Shown here one piece after another: positions 1 through 7,900 of a stretch of 13,749 nt of DNA. How positions within the stretch are numbered: the stretch's first letter is position 1; the number at the start of each line of letters is the position of its first letter. Made by a program: the position numbers and the translations under genes. Under the pieces are notes generated by a model. The model was given only the letters and a program-made list of their open reading frames with translations. It was not told the DNA's origin and did not search any database. Location: assembly GCA_026770585.1 (NCBI GenBank), contig MU647227.1, positions 107,749-121,497 on the forward strand. Direction: 5' to 3'. Source of the stretch: Baffinella frigidus. Lineage: Eukaryota > Cryptophyceae > Cryptomonadales > Baffinellaceae.

Positions 1-148
1 CCCCCGTCCTCCTCGCTCAACTTCCCCCCGCACACTCAGCAGATGCCTTCTCAAGAGCGACTCTCCACTCCTGCGGATAAGATGTTGTGTCCGCCTAGGG
101 TGGGATTTTTCAACCCCAAGGGACCTAACAAACCTCCCCTCCCTCCAG
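1..148 (+). other. Probable intron preceding the LRR exon
   Basis: Nothing here reads as coding in the LRR frame. The last bases are C/T-rich and end in CAG, as expected for a 3' splice site. The 60-codon open stretch from 43 has no recognisable features. Confidence 0.4.
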
Positions 149-271
149 GGGCTGACGGACCTCAATCTGGTGGCAAACGACATCCGCGACGCAGGCATCC
201 GGGAGCTGTGTGCGGGCTTGGCTGAGAACTTCACGCTCCGCAACCTCCGCCTTCTCAACAACGACAACATG
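149..271 (+). CDS. Exon of a leucine-rich-repeat protein (ribonuclease-inhibitor type), partial
   Basis: The exon opens after a pyrimidine-rich acceptor ending in CTCCAG (148) and reads in phase 0. Its 41 residues fit the 28-residue RI/NOD-type repeat: LTDLNLVANDIRDAG, then IRELCAGLAENFTL, then RNLRLLNNDNM. This matches the pattern LxxLxLxxNxIxxxGxxxLxxxLxxNxxL followed by the start of a second repeat. Such repeats form curved protein-binding surfaces. The 3' end is uncertain: a weak GT lies at 272-273, and the frame stays open to a TAG at 344-346, but residues past 271 no longer fit the repeat. The rest of the gene is outside the window or not recognisable downstream. The repeat class is clear; the role is unknown. 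Confidence 0.65.
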
Positions 272-525
272 GTCCCCCTTCTCACATCTCTCTGCTCCTT
301 TTCATTCCGGTTCATCTGCCTGGTTTTGAGGCAAAGCGTGGGATAGGCCCGCCTCGGAAAGTGAATTCGCTCTGACCGACCGCGGCGCGTTCCCACTTCC
401 CAGCCTCAGCGCAGCCTTGGATATGCGACAGTGGGAAGTTGCTGGTTGAAGGGAATGTGACTTGTAGGGTGTCTCAACACGGGGATTGCTGTCACACGTC
501 TGCCTCGCTGGAGGATCTGCACCTC

Positions 526-606
526 TGAGGCTGAGGCTGAGGCTGAGTGCACATCTCAGGCTGAGGCTGAGAGCACGTGCCTGAGGCTGAGGCTGAGCGC
601 ACATTT
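526..606 (+). repeat. Compound CTGAGG microsatellite with a higher-order period
   Basis: Runs of CTGAGG are broken by GCACAT/GCACGTG spacers. This gives three related blocks of about 27-28 bases, each two or three CTGAGG units plus a GCAC-containing spacer. Confidence 0.8.
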
Positions 607-973
607 CTGGCAGGGCCCGGCGAGCAAGAAGCTGCTGGTCACGATGCAACAGACCTCTGTCTCCAAGAAACTCCGCATCTACTTCTGACCCCCCCTCTTC
701 TCTCCTCCTCTCCCCTGCTCCCACGCGCCCGGGAAAAAGGGCGCCGAGCGGGTCTCGATGCCGTAGGACCACTCTTGGCGGGGCGAGTGTTCATACATGT
801 ACATTGTTTCTCCTCGCGCACGTGCATGCATGCTCTGCCTGCGTGCAGAGTAGTACAGGAGGCCTGTGCTTCTCGGGAGCGCGCTCGCCATCTCTCTCTC
901 TGCCCTCGAGTGCAACAGCTGCCGGTGCCACTTCGGTTGCCTCCTTCATTGCAGAGGCGGGGTTGCGGGGGTG

Positions 974-1085
974 GACCGTGGCTGTGTAGATGTGTTGGCC
1001 TCCAGGGCGAGAGTTACGAGCGCAATCCCGTACGTAACATGAAATCACTGGAGGGTGTTGCTGCTCTGGGACCCAACGCTGGAAG
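974..1085 (+). repeat. Dispersed repeat, copy A (uninterrupted)
   Basis: The copy runs from GACCGTGG through GCCTCCAGGGCGAG, GAGCGCAATCCC and GTTGCTGCTCT to ACGCTGGAAG. The same ordered blocks recur at 2757-2814 and 3003-3048, where they are split by a telomere-like tract. No coding frame is shared by the two copies, so this is likely a non-coding element. Confidence 0.75.
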
Positions 1086-1193
1086 CCTCAGTGTCAAAAG
1101 TTAAGTGTGTAAATAAATGTGAAAGCGCAGAGTGCGAATTGGGCGACGGTCCCCTGCACCTGCAAGTTAATATTTTCTCAATGGGAAGCTTAT

Positions 1194-1256
1194 GAGACTC
1201 CTAACTTGATCTTAGAGGAGACTCCTAACGTGAGCTTAGAGGAGACTCCTGACATG
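1194..1256 (+). repeat. 24-bp tandem repeat, about 2.6 copies
   Basis: Units start at 1194, 1218 and 1242 with GAGACTCCT. The first two end in CTTAGAG and differ by a few bases; the third is cut short. Confidence 0.85.
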
Positions 1257-1316
1257 TGTGGGTGAGCGTATGCTTCGTTAGGTACTCGGGTAGCACGTAG
1301 GCCTGACCGCACACCT

Positions 1317-1440
1317 TGCCCTCTTCGGTCATGCTAGACAGCTCACACACACAGGGGTAGACTTGGGAGGAGGATTTCACCCTGAACAGCCAGCTGTAAA
1401 CACTTCTCGTGAACACTGTCAGCCTGTCTCCCTTTAGGCC
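1317..1440 (-). CDS. Possible minus-strand exon, unrecognised
   Basis: The minus strand is open from 1476 to 1225 and reads with a protein-like composition, including FRVKSSSQVYPCVCELSSM and then TEEGK. An AAG|GTGTGC donor-like site follows TEEGK. The acceptor is not clear; candidates are GGCTGACAG and TTTACAG. The frame also stays open past the donor. No domain is recognised. It could be a chance open frame antisense to plus-strand introns. Confidence 0.25.
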
Positions 1441-1799
1441 ACACCCTTCCGTAGAAAGGATCTGCAGAGAAAGCATTTTTGCCTTCGGATCGCGTTAAGC
1501 TCTCCAGTGCAGAGGCTCGTGTAGCGGGGATAAAGGGTGGTTCTGTTGGGGTGAGTGAAGATACCAACTGGTTCCCATGCTCGCACACACACCGAACCCA
1601 AGTCGGCCTTAGAGATCCTTTAGGTCCTTTAGGTTTTTCGAGCTCCCAACATAGGCGGACACCGGAAATTGTTCTGTAGAAAGGCCATGATAAAAGGTCC
1701 TTTGAAGGTTGATTTCGTTGATTTCGTGTTTAATAAACAGGATTGTCGGTGTCAGCCCGTGCGATCCCCAAGCCAGGACCAGATACGCCTTATTACTTC

Positions 1800-1820
1800 C
1801 AAATAAATAAAATAAATAAA
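1800..1820 (+). repeat. AAAT microsatellite
   Basis: A short run of AAATAAAT units stands out from the GC-rich surroundings and contains overlapping AATAAA hexamers. Confidence 0.7.
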
Positions 1821-2216
1821 TTGGGCTCTGCCCCCAGATTTTGCCTGTTGAGAAACAAAACTTCTCATGAACCCTGACCTCCCGAACCCAACTCCCTCAA
1901 AGCGACACGTTGGACCAGGGCCAGGTCCTAAGACGGGGGCATATCACTTGCAACCCAGCAGCTCGTTCCGTGGATCCTCTGCGCCGCGTCTTATCCAAGG
2001 GGGGCAGCCGCAGCGCAACACTCCGGCCTTCCACCTGAAGCACAGTCTCTGCCTCTCTGACACAGCGAGAAGCTTCGAGCTTCTTCGCAACAAGACATCC
2101 CAAGATGGGCAAAGGGGGCTTCTGACCCATATGTAACCCGTCGCACCCACCCTACCCCACCCGCCTCGCCCGCCCTCTCTGGGCGGGAGTAGGTATCTGA
2201 CGCCCTGGCGACACCT

Positions 2217-2242
2217 TCAACCCTCAACCCTCAACCCTCAAC
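2217..2242 (+). repeat. Telomere-like AACCCTC tract at the end of an intron
   Basis: Three to four units of AACCCTC run straight into AACTAG, which serves as the 3' splice site of the next exon. The C-rich strand is the sense strand. Confidence 0.85.
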
Positions 2243-2245
2243 TAG

Positions 2246-2605
2246 GTATCGCGGCCGGCGCAGTAGCGCTGGGCGCGGGTGGACTCGCCACAGCCAAGGC
2301 GGGCCACGACACTGAACTGGAGGAGCGACGCAAGCCGTCCGACCTGTCGCCGGAAGACCGTGCGAAGGAGTCCCAGTCAAAAAATCGCTGTCCCACCGTT
2401 CGTGAGGCGCACGACGGGCCGGTGAGCGTCGTGGGCAAGGACGTGATCTGCGAGGTGGGGATGCGCGTTCGCATGGGCGATGGGCTCCTCTCTCACGGGG
2501 AGGGGACCGTGGTGGAGATCGGCGCGGGCGAAGAGGAGGACGGCACCTGTTCTGTAATCTGGGATTCAGACCAGTGCTCCACCCGCGCGATGCATGCGAA
2601 GCTCG
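2246..2605 (+). CDS. Exon: small-residue hydrophobic segment, charged linker, SH3-like barrel candidate
   Basis: This exon of 120 codons begins in phase 2 after AACTAG (AG at 2244-2245) and ends before GTACGC in phase 1. It starts with a Gly/Ala-rich hydrophobic stretch (GIAAGAVALGAGGLATAKAG) that could be membrane-associated or a packed helix. A charged linker follows (ELEERRKPSDLSPEDRAKES). The last third, VGMRVRMGDGLLSHGEGTVV then EIG...GTCSVIWDSD, has the alternating pattern of a small beta-barrel and loosely recalls MIB/HERC2-type barrels (GMRV, EGTVVE, WD). The usual Trp residues of that family are absent, so the assignment is weak. It is the best-supported exon of the left-hand gene. 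Confidence 0.65.
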
Positions 2606-2651
2606 GTACGCCACGCTCCAGGCCCCGGCACAACTTGCCCTGCATCTGCAG

Positions 2652-2736
2652 GCAGCCAGTTGCTGTCCACTAAAACGCTTGACAGCTCCACCCCCCCCAA
2701 GCGGCTCGCGCGGTTAGCTAACCTGGCGGTGGAACT
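2652..2736 (+). CDS. Exon following a 46-base intron
   Basis: The intron 2606-2651 (GTACGC...CTGCAG) joins in phase. The exon continues GSQLLSTKTLDSS, then TPPKRLARLANLAVE. It is either terminal, with TAA at 2738-2740, or ends at the good donor GTAAAGC at 2737. Splicing there in phase 2 joins cleanly to the exon at 3111, which I prefer. If the intron is retained, the frame instead stops at 2671-2673. Confidence 0.5.
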
Positions 2737-2756
2737 GTAAAGCGTTTGCCTGGGAC

Positions 2757-2879
2757 GACCCGTGCTTCCGCTAGATTTAAGTGCCTCCAGAGCGAGCGTT
2801 AAGAGCGCAATCCCTCCTGGACCAGAACTCCTCAACCCTCAACCCTCCACCCTCCACCCTCAACCCTCCACCCTTAAAC

Positions 2880-2925
<46 letters not shown>

Positions 2926-3048
2926 ACCTTCAACCCTCAACCCTCAACCCAAACCCTAAACCCTGAACCCGAAACACCAATCAATAGACCTCAAACCCTC
3001 CACGGAATCGCTTGATGATGTTGCTGCTCTAGGATCCCACGCTGGAAG
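2757..3048 (+). repeat. Dispersed repeat, copy B, interrupted by a telomere-like tract
   Basis: The left part (2757-2814) matches copy A through GCCTCCAGAGCGAG and GAGCGCAATCCC. The right part (3003-3048) matches GTTGCTGCTCT and ACGCTGGAAG. About 190 bases lie between them, mostly AACCCTC units, where copy A has only about a dozen bases. The whole copy lies in a probable intron (2737-3110). Confidence 0.7.
2829..2978 (+). repeat. Telomere-like AACCCTC/AACCCTCC/AAACCCT tract
   Basis: About twenty units, mostly AACCCTC, with AACCCTCC variants at the left and CCCTAAA-like units at the right edge. Open frames through it (repeating Pro-Gln-Pro-Ser-Thr-Leu-Asn) come from the repeat and are not genes. 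Confidence 0.9.
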
Positions 3049-3110
3049 ACCAGAGCCGAGTGAGCGTGAGGGAATGACCCACCCCACTGCCGCGCTGACC
3101 CTTGTTGCAG

Positions 3111-3187
3111 CTTTCAGAAATGCGTGCGTCAAGGGCACAAGCCATCCCATAAAGGCAGAGTGACCCTGTGGTGTGCCTCCCCTGCAT
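3111..3187 (+). CDS. Exon: Cys/His-rich segment
   Basis: A strong acceptor precedes it: GCTGAC branch-like motif, then CTTGTTGCAG. Phase 1 fits the donor at 2737. The residues are FQKCVRQGHKPSHKGRVTLW then CASPA, and the last base combines with the next exon to restore a Cys codon. The 3' donor (GTCGGA) is weak and was chosen partly because the phase fits. The Cys and His spacing suggests metal binding but matches no family I know. Confidence 0.45.
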
Positions 3188-3284
3188 GTCGGACCCAGGC
3201 AGCCAGCCTGACCAATGCGACCAATGATATACACGACCAAGGACGAGTTTTGACACGGCCTGACAGCGCGCCGCGCGTCTGCAG

Positions 3285-3391
3285 GCAACAAGCACGAGTG
3301 CCGGGTGGGCAAAGCGGAATGCTTCGACCTTGTCCTTGCGGACCTCGAGGCCTGCCCCGATTTGGACGTCAAAGTCCACACCTTCGTCCAG
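3285..3391 (+). CDS. Exon of the left-hand plus-strand gene, unrecognised
   Basis: It is flanked by GTCTGCAG (3277-3284) and CAG|GTACCC (3392), enters in phase 2 and leaves in phase 0. It reads NKHECRVGKAECFDLVLADL, then EACPDLDVKVHTFVQ, a clear protein-like sequence with an amphipathic helix followed by a beta-like stretch. No domain is recognised. The neighbouring acceptors share GCAGGCA(A/G)CAAGC, so this exon edge and the next may be related by duplication. Confidence 0.6.
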
Positions 3392-3452
3392 GTACCCCAC
3401 CCCCCAAATTCTCAAACCTTCCGCCTCACTCCTTTTCTTTTCTTGTTTGCAG

Positions 3453-3491
3453 GCAGCAAGCGTGACACGTGGGTTCCTGTCAGTGTTCTAG
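3453..3491 (+). CDS. Short exon after a 61-base intron; 3' end unresolved
   Basis: The intron 3392-3452 has an excellent pyrimidine tract (TTTTCTTTTCTTGTTTGCAG). In phase 0 the exon reads AASVTRGFLSVF and then TAG at 3489-3491. It is either the true C-terminus or is cut at a GT inside it (for example 3483) and joined in phase 0 to the exon at 4016. Confidence 0.45.
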   Translation, partial: AASVTRGFLSVF

Positions 3492-4015
3492 CTCTGCCTC
3501 AGTCGTGTGCGCGGACTATTCTCAAGTTGACACACTGTGTGTGTGGTACACATCCGTCAACTTTGCAGTTCAAAAGAGCCTGGGCTCACCAATTTATTGC
3601 GCCCGAATAGACTGAGACAGAGCCAGGCATTGGTGACCAAACGTTCCCCTAGGACTTGCCCACGTGGCCTCCTCTTCTCGTGTAGGCCAACACATTTTTA
3701 CCTCGCGCATTAGAAGCCGCGCCCCCCCTGGGACTACGGTACCGCAATAGGACCTACTGGAGGGTCCTGGGGGCGGGTTGGCACCCCCGTGTGAGCGAAG
3801 CACCCTTGCAGGCCAACTGCGAGTAGTGTCTCCTGCATTCTAGGCTACGTCCCAACTGTGTGCTGCATCCGGAGCGCTCTGTCTCTCGCTCTCTCGCTCG
3901 CTCGCTCTCTCGCGCCCTCGCTCTCTCACTTTTTCTCTCGCTCTCTCTCTCTTTTGTTCTGGGGGGTCGGGCAAAGTCCTGGGCGAGGTCCCCTGACGAC
4001 AGTTGCTCGACACAG
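3492..4015 (+). other. Probable intron before the last exon of the left-hand gene
   Basis: No exon can be supported here. The second half holds a long CTCTCG-type pyrimidine tract (about 3878-3955) and ends GCTCGACACAG, which suits a 3' splice region. Confidence 0.4.
3878..3955 (+). repeat. CTCTCG/CTCGCT pyrimidine microsatellite
   Basis: A continuous C/T run with interspersed G. The Ser/Leu-rich open frames through it are repeat artefacts. Confidence 0.85.
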
Positions 4016-4225
4016 GGGGGGCAGGTTCGCAACCACCACGAGGTCATCCGCCGCTGCGCCCTCCCCATCTCCTCGGCCGCTCCCGTCTCCTCGGAGACGG
4101 GCTCGGCGACCGAGGAGGCTGTCTCCCCCACCATGGACGCGGCGGCAAGTGGGCATGACGGTCCAAGCCTCGCCGCGAGCTCCAGCGCTGCCGCGGGGGG
4201 GGAGGGGAGCATGGAGATGGACTAG
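4016..4225 (+). CDS. Probable terminal exon, Ser/Ala/Glu-rich tail
   Basis: It follows CACAG at 4011-4015 (an alternative acceptor, GGCAG at 4024, gives the same frame). It reads GGQVRNHHEVIRRCALPISS and then a low-complexity acidic tail rich in Ser, Ala, Glu and Thr that ends GEGSMEMD and TAG (4223-4225). The tail looks disordered. The sequence after the stop is GT-rich and non-coding. Linkage to the exons at 3285 and 3453 is inferred from strand and phase only. Long overlapping minus-strand frames here have no supporting splice sites. Confidence 0.55.
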   Translation, partial: GGQVRNHHEVIRRCALPISSAAPVSSETGSATEEAVSPTMDAAASGHDGPSLAASSSAAAGGEGSMEMD

Positions 4226-4332
4226 GTCGCCGGGGTGTGCGTGTTGTAGTAGTTGTGGTTGTTGCATGTGTTGATTAGGTGTAGGGGAGTGAGGCGGGGG
4301 GGGGGTAGCCGACGCGGACGAGGACAAGCAGG

Positions 4333-4372
4333 GTCTCCTTTCAAACACCCCAGAGGGTACCTGAAAGGAGAC
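4333..4372. other. Hairpin between convergent 3' ends
   Basis: GTCTCCTTTCA (4333-4343) is perfectly complementary to TGAAAGGAGAC (4362-4372), with 18 bases between and a further CCC/GGG pairing in the loop. Confidence 0.6.
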
Positions 4373-4608
4373 TTGGGAGGTCGACGAGTGACAGGCGGAC
4401 CCGCAACCCTCAACAGAGGGTGGGCCCGCCTTGAGAGTTCGACCACTAGCGCACGGTCGCGGTGTGGCACACCGCGCACCGTGTACGCTTGCGCCACTTG
4501 GCCGCATTGGTACAATCGTTTCCTGACACATCCTGTGAAGCGCGCGTGCCGATTCCTTTCGCAAAGCACTGCTCGAACCCGCGGCGCACGACAATTGATT
4601 TACTGCGA

Positions 4609-4614
4609 TTTATT
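4609..4614 (-). promoter_or_regulatory. Polyadenylation-type AATAAA of the minus-strand gene
   Basis: AATAAA on the minus strand begins 20 bases after the TAA at 4637-4635, in a locally A/T-rich stretch. This supports a true gene end here. Whether this organism uses AATAAA is not known from the window. Confidence 0.45.
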
Positions 4615-4634
4615 GACTCCGATGTATCGATTAT

Positions 4635-4953
4635 TTACTGGGATTCCTGCTTGTGCGTCACCTTCTCCAGGGCCGTGAATGTATTGATCCTACTAGTCAG
4701 CTTTCTCACCAGGCGGTTTGGCTCTGGAAAGGATTGCCCTCCCCCCGCCCCCCCCCCCAGACTTGGGCCACGGCGTGGAGACTTGGCCGGAGGCGTCTTG
4801 GGCCTCCCGATACCCATGCGCCTCTCCACCACTCCAGGGCTCTGGCGCGGAAAGGGCTTCATGTCTACCGGCTCGGCCCAGACGAGGAGATTGCGGTAGT
4901 TGGACAGCTCCACGCGCTGCACCTCCTCCTCTCGCTCCGCCGCGCCCGGCACC
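4635..4953 (-). CDS. Terminal exon (17): charged region and basic Ser/Pro-rich tail
   Basis: The acceptor is CACTGTCGCAG and one base completes an Arg codon from exon 16. It begins VPGAAEREEEVQRVELSNYR and continues NLLVWAEPVDMKPFPRQSP. A stretch with PKTPPAKSPRR (proline-directed phosphosite-like) and a Gly run follow; the last residues are ALEKVTHKQESQ and TAA. A GTGAGA donor-like site at 4709 could instead end the exon early, but the sequence beyond it still reads as protein and ends at a stop followed by AATAAA, so I keep it as terminal. The Gly run is coded by a C-rich homopolymer (4741-4757) prone to sequencing error. Confidence 0.7.
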
Positions 4954-7900
4954 CTGCGACAGTGTCATGCCGAAGTTGCGTTTATTAGTTGGGATGTCCG
5001 TGGGAGCGACCGTGTTTCCTTACCGTGTGTCCGTGTGATGATTTGTGGGACACGCACACATCCCAGTGCGGTCAAAGCCGATACCTCGCTTCTCTTGGGG
5101 TTTAGAGTTAGGGTTTGGAGTTTAGGGTTTAGGGTTTCGGGTTTCGGGCCTCGGGCTTCGGATTTCGGGTCTCGGGTTTCGGGTCTCGGGTTTCGGGTTC
5201 TGGATTTCGGGATTCGGGTTCTGGGTTTCAGGTTTCGGGTTTCGGGTTTCGGGTTTGGGATGGAGGACGGACCTGCGGTGGAGGTTGGCAAGGTCGCGGA
5301 AGTAGAGGTGGTGGTTGCACGACGCTCTCTGTCGCGGGGACACGAACAGGTTCCCGACTTTGAACGAAGTCGGGAAGCCCGTGAGCGCTGTCCCGGGCCT
5401 GGCCATCCCCATCTGCGCTCCCCACATCGGATGTTTGCATTTGTTAAGAGGTACTGAGTCGACCAACAGCAAGGATACAGGGGGGGCGCGCGTTAAGAAG
5501 CAAGCGGCAGGATGCGGGGCAGACACGGCCGCAGCTGCCAGCTGACCCGAGACCTGCCCTGGCCCGCGGCGCTAGGTCGCTGGCAGGAGGCACCCAACAA
5601 TGCCTCGCACGTTGGTGCGCACAGTCATGCTAGCGCGCAGTTGGGAGAAGTTGGCAGGGTGTTTGAAGGGGCATGGGTTCAAGAAGCTTCTTGGACACAT
5701 GACCGTGTCTCTGGACCAAGCCTCTTGGTCACGACACATCACCGCATCGGCTGGCGCGCATGTGGGTGTGCGTCAGGCGGGGTAGAGTGCTCACCGGAGA
5801 GAACCAGGGCTTATCAGGGACGCCCGTCTTGGGAGGCACATAGTCGCGCAACGCCTGCATGGCTGTCTCCGAATCTGTGCGCCGCATCTTGATCCCATCG
5901 TTATCCTCCGAGTCTGATGATAGGTAGCCCACCTCCCGCCGCTGGGCTTAGGGTTTAGGGTTTAGTGTTGGGTGGTTGGGTTTAGGTTTAGGTTTGGGTT
6001 CAGGTTTAGGTTTAGCTTTAAGTTTTAGGGTTTGGGGTGTGGGGTTCATGGTCAAGGGTTTGGGGTTTGGGATTTGGGGTTAGGGGTTTGGGTTTTGGGG
6101 TTTGGGGTTAGGGGTCAGGGGTTAAAGGTTAGGGGTTAGAGGTTAGGGGTTTGGGGTTAGGTTTTAGGTTTTAGGGTTTGGGCTTTAGGGTTTAGGGTTC
6201 AGGATGCAGGGTTCGGGGTTGAGGGTTGAGGGTTGAGGGTTGAGGGTTTGGGGTTTGGGGTTTAGGGTTGAGGGTCTAGGGTTGAGAGTTTATGGTTCAG
6301 GGTGTAGGGCTTGGGGCTTAGGGCTTGGGGTTTGGGGTTTATGGTTGAGGGTTGAGGGTTCATGGTGGTTCAAGGTTTAGGGTTTTGGGTAGACCCTACA
6401 CGCCTGACCCTCCGGAGCACCACATGCTTTCAAGCTAGCTACCCCCTCGCATTCCTCATTCCCAGGGCCTCCCGATTTTTCCCGAAGGATGCTTCCCGAA
6501 AACGCACACGGGGGTGGAAGGAGACCCTGGCCCGGCGAGGCGTGACGGGCGAGTTGGTGGCTTTCAGCGAATCCACCAGGCCGTTGAGAGATGCCTTGAT
6601 GTTCTCGCTTTGCTGCTCTCCAACGCCCGCCCAATCTCGTCAGCACACACGCCCGCCCATTCCCAGCTGTAGGGAAGTGCTGCAGTGGGTCCTGCGGCCG
6701 TTTGCCCGCCGGGGAAGGGCCATGCGCCGCCAATGGAAATGCGTTTGGAAGCTGGGATTGCACCAAGAGAGAGGTGCGCCGAGGACGGCGCGCGGACACG
6801 TTGGCACGCGCTGTTGCACGCGAGCGCGGAATGTTGCATCAAAGCCTTCGCGTTGAAGGGGCGATGCCTACTGCAGGCCTATACATCCCAAACGCAAAGG
6901 TGGGACTGGTGGTTGAGGCGCAGCGGGTGCGAGGGGAGACAGGGCAAGACACGAGAGGCCGCGCGTTGCAGGGGCGGCACGAGAGGCCGCGTTGCAGGGG
7001 TGATGGATCTCTTCATCGCCAGATTGCCAGAGCGAGAGAAGGGGGGAGGGTGCCTGGGAGAAGTCAGCAAGGTCGTAGAACTTCGCTGGATCCTCTTCGA
7101 CGTGCTCCGCCTGTGTGTGAGAATGTGTGAGAATGTGTGAGATGGTGCGAGAGTGTGAGAGTGTGTGAGAGAATGTGTGAGAGGTGTGCCCCCTCCGGTC
7201 AACCACCCGCAACAAACACCATCTGGCTCTGTCTCTCTCTCTCACTCTCTCTCCACCCACCAGACCATCCCGGCATGAGGCAGTGGAAGAAACACGGCAG
7301 CCACCCACACCCAACACCATCCCACCGCACACGCGTCCAGGGGTCAGTACACGTAGGGCCCACCCACCCACCACACCTTCCCGCCATGCTGGCGCGGTGC
7401 GGGGATGGAGGGGTGGAGGGGAGGAGGGGTGCGGGGACGCAGGGGTACAGGGGTGCAGGGTGTGTGCGACGAGGCACGGGCGGCTTTAGGATTCAGGGTT
7501 TGAGGTTTAGAGTTTAGGGTTTAGGGTTTAGGATTTAGTGTTTAGTGTTGAGGGTGTGGGGTTCAGGGTTTAGGGTTTCGGGTTTCGGGTGTAGGGTGTA
7601 GGGTGTAGGGTTTAGATTTAGCGGGCAGGGGCGCACCACGTGATGCATCATGTTACTTTCGACACAGAATGCCCGTTCGCATATCGGACATCTGCACAAG
7701 AGGTCAACCATTGATGGTCAACTGTTGATGGTCAACGGTTGATGGTCAACTGTTGATGGTCAACGGCGTGGTCACCACCCAGGTCCTGCCAACCTCCCGC
7801 ACTCTCCCTCCATCTCCCGCTCTTCCCCCACCGCGCCTCATTCGCCCCCTTTCCACCCCCAAATCTCAGACACGCCCTACCCCCAATTCCCTGCCACGCC

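Larger units (their letters stand above)
347..1190. other. Non-coding stretch, probably intronic or intergenic
   Basis: Open stretches on both strands overlap one another and are low in complexity. The interval holds a CTGAGG microsatellite, a C/T-rich patch near 680-720, copy A of a dispersed repeat, and an A/T-rich spot with AATAAA at 1111-1116. I see no exon I can support. Confidence 0.4.
1257..2216. other. Non-coding stretch with A/T-rich patches
   Basis: Apart from the doubtful minus exon, nothing is supported. AATAAA occurs at 1732-1737 in a locally A/T-rich context, and an AAAT-type microsatellite follows at 1800-1820. These could mark a plus-strand 3' end, but no matching terminal exon is visible. 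The 89-codon plus frame at 1867-2136 lacks conserved-looking content. Confidence 0.35.
4226..4634. other. Spacer between convergent genes
   Basis: It lies between the plus-strand stop (4225) and the minus-strand stop (4635). It contains a GTTGT-rich stretch (4240-4275), a G run near 4300, an 11-bp inverted repeat (4333-4372), one AACCCTC unit near 4404, and the minus-strand AATAAA. No exon is seen. Confidence 0.5.

Noticed and set aside
2762-2966. Plus-strand frames encoding a Pro-Gln-Pro-Ser-Thr-Leu-Asn repeat
   Set aside because: They are direct translations of AACCCTC units and lie in an intron.
3858-3960. Ser/Leu/Ala-rich frames over the CTCTCG tract
   Set aside because: They are a microsatellite translated in several frames, with no supporting splice sites.
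4555-4590. tRNA-like B-box (GGGTTCGAG) on the minus strand
   Set aside because: No matching A-box or cloverleaf arms lie at the right distance.
3926-4594. 222-codon minus-strand open frame
   Set aside because: It crosses a CT microsatellite and both convergent gene ends, and its composition is that of a shadow of the plus-strand exon 4016-4225.
5122-5272. Minus-strand frame with Pro-Glu-Thr-Arg-Asn-Pro-Lys repeats continuing exon 16
   Set aside because: It is a translation of CCCGAAA units past a clear GT donor; the next exon matches in phase without it.
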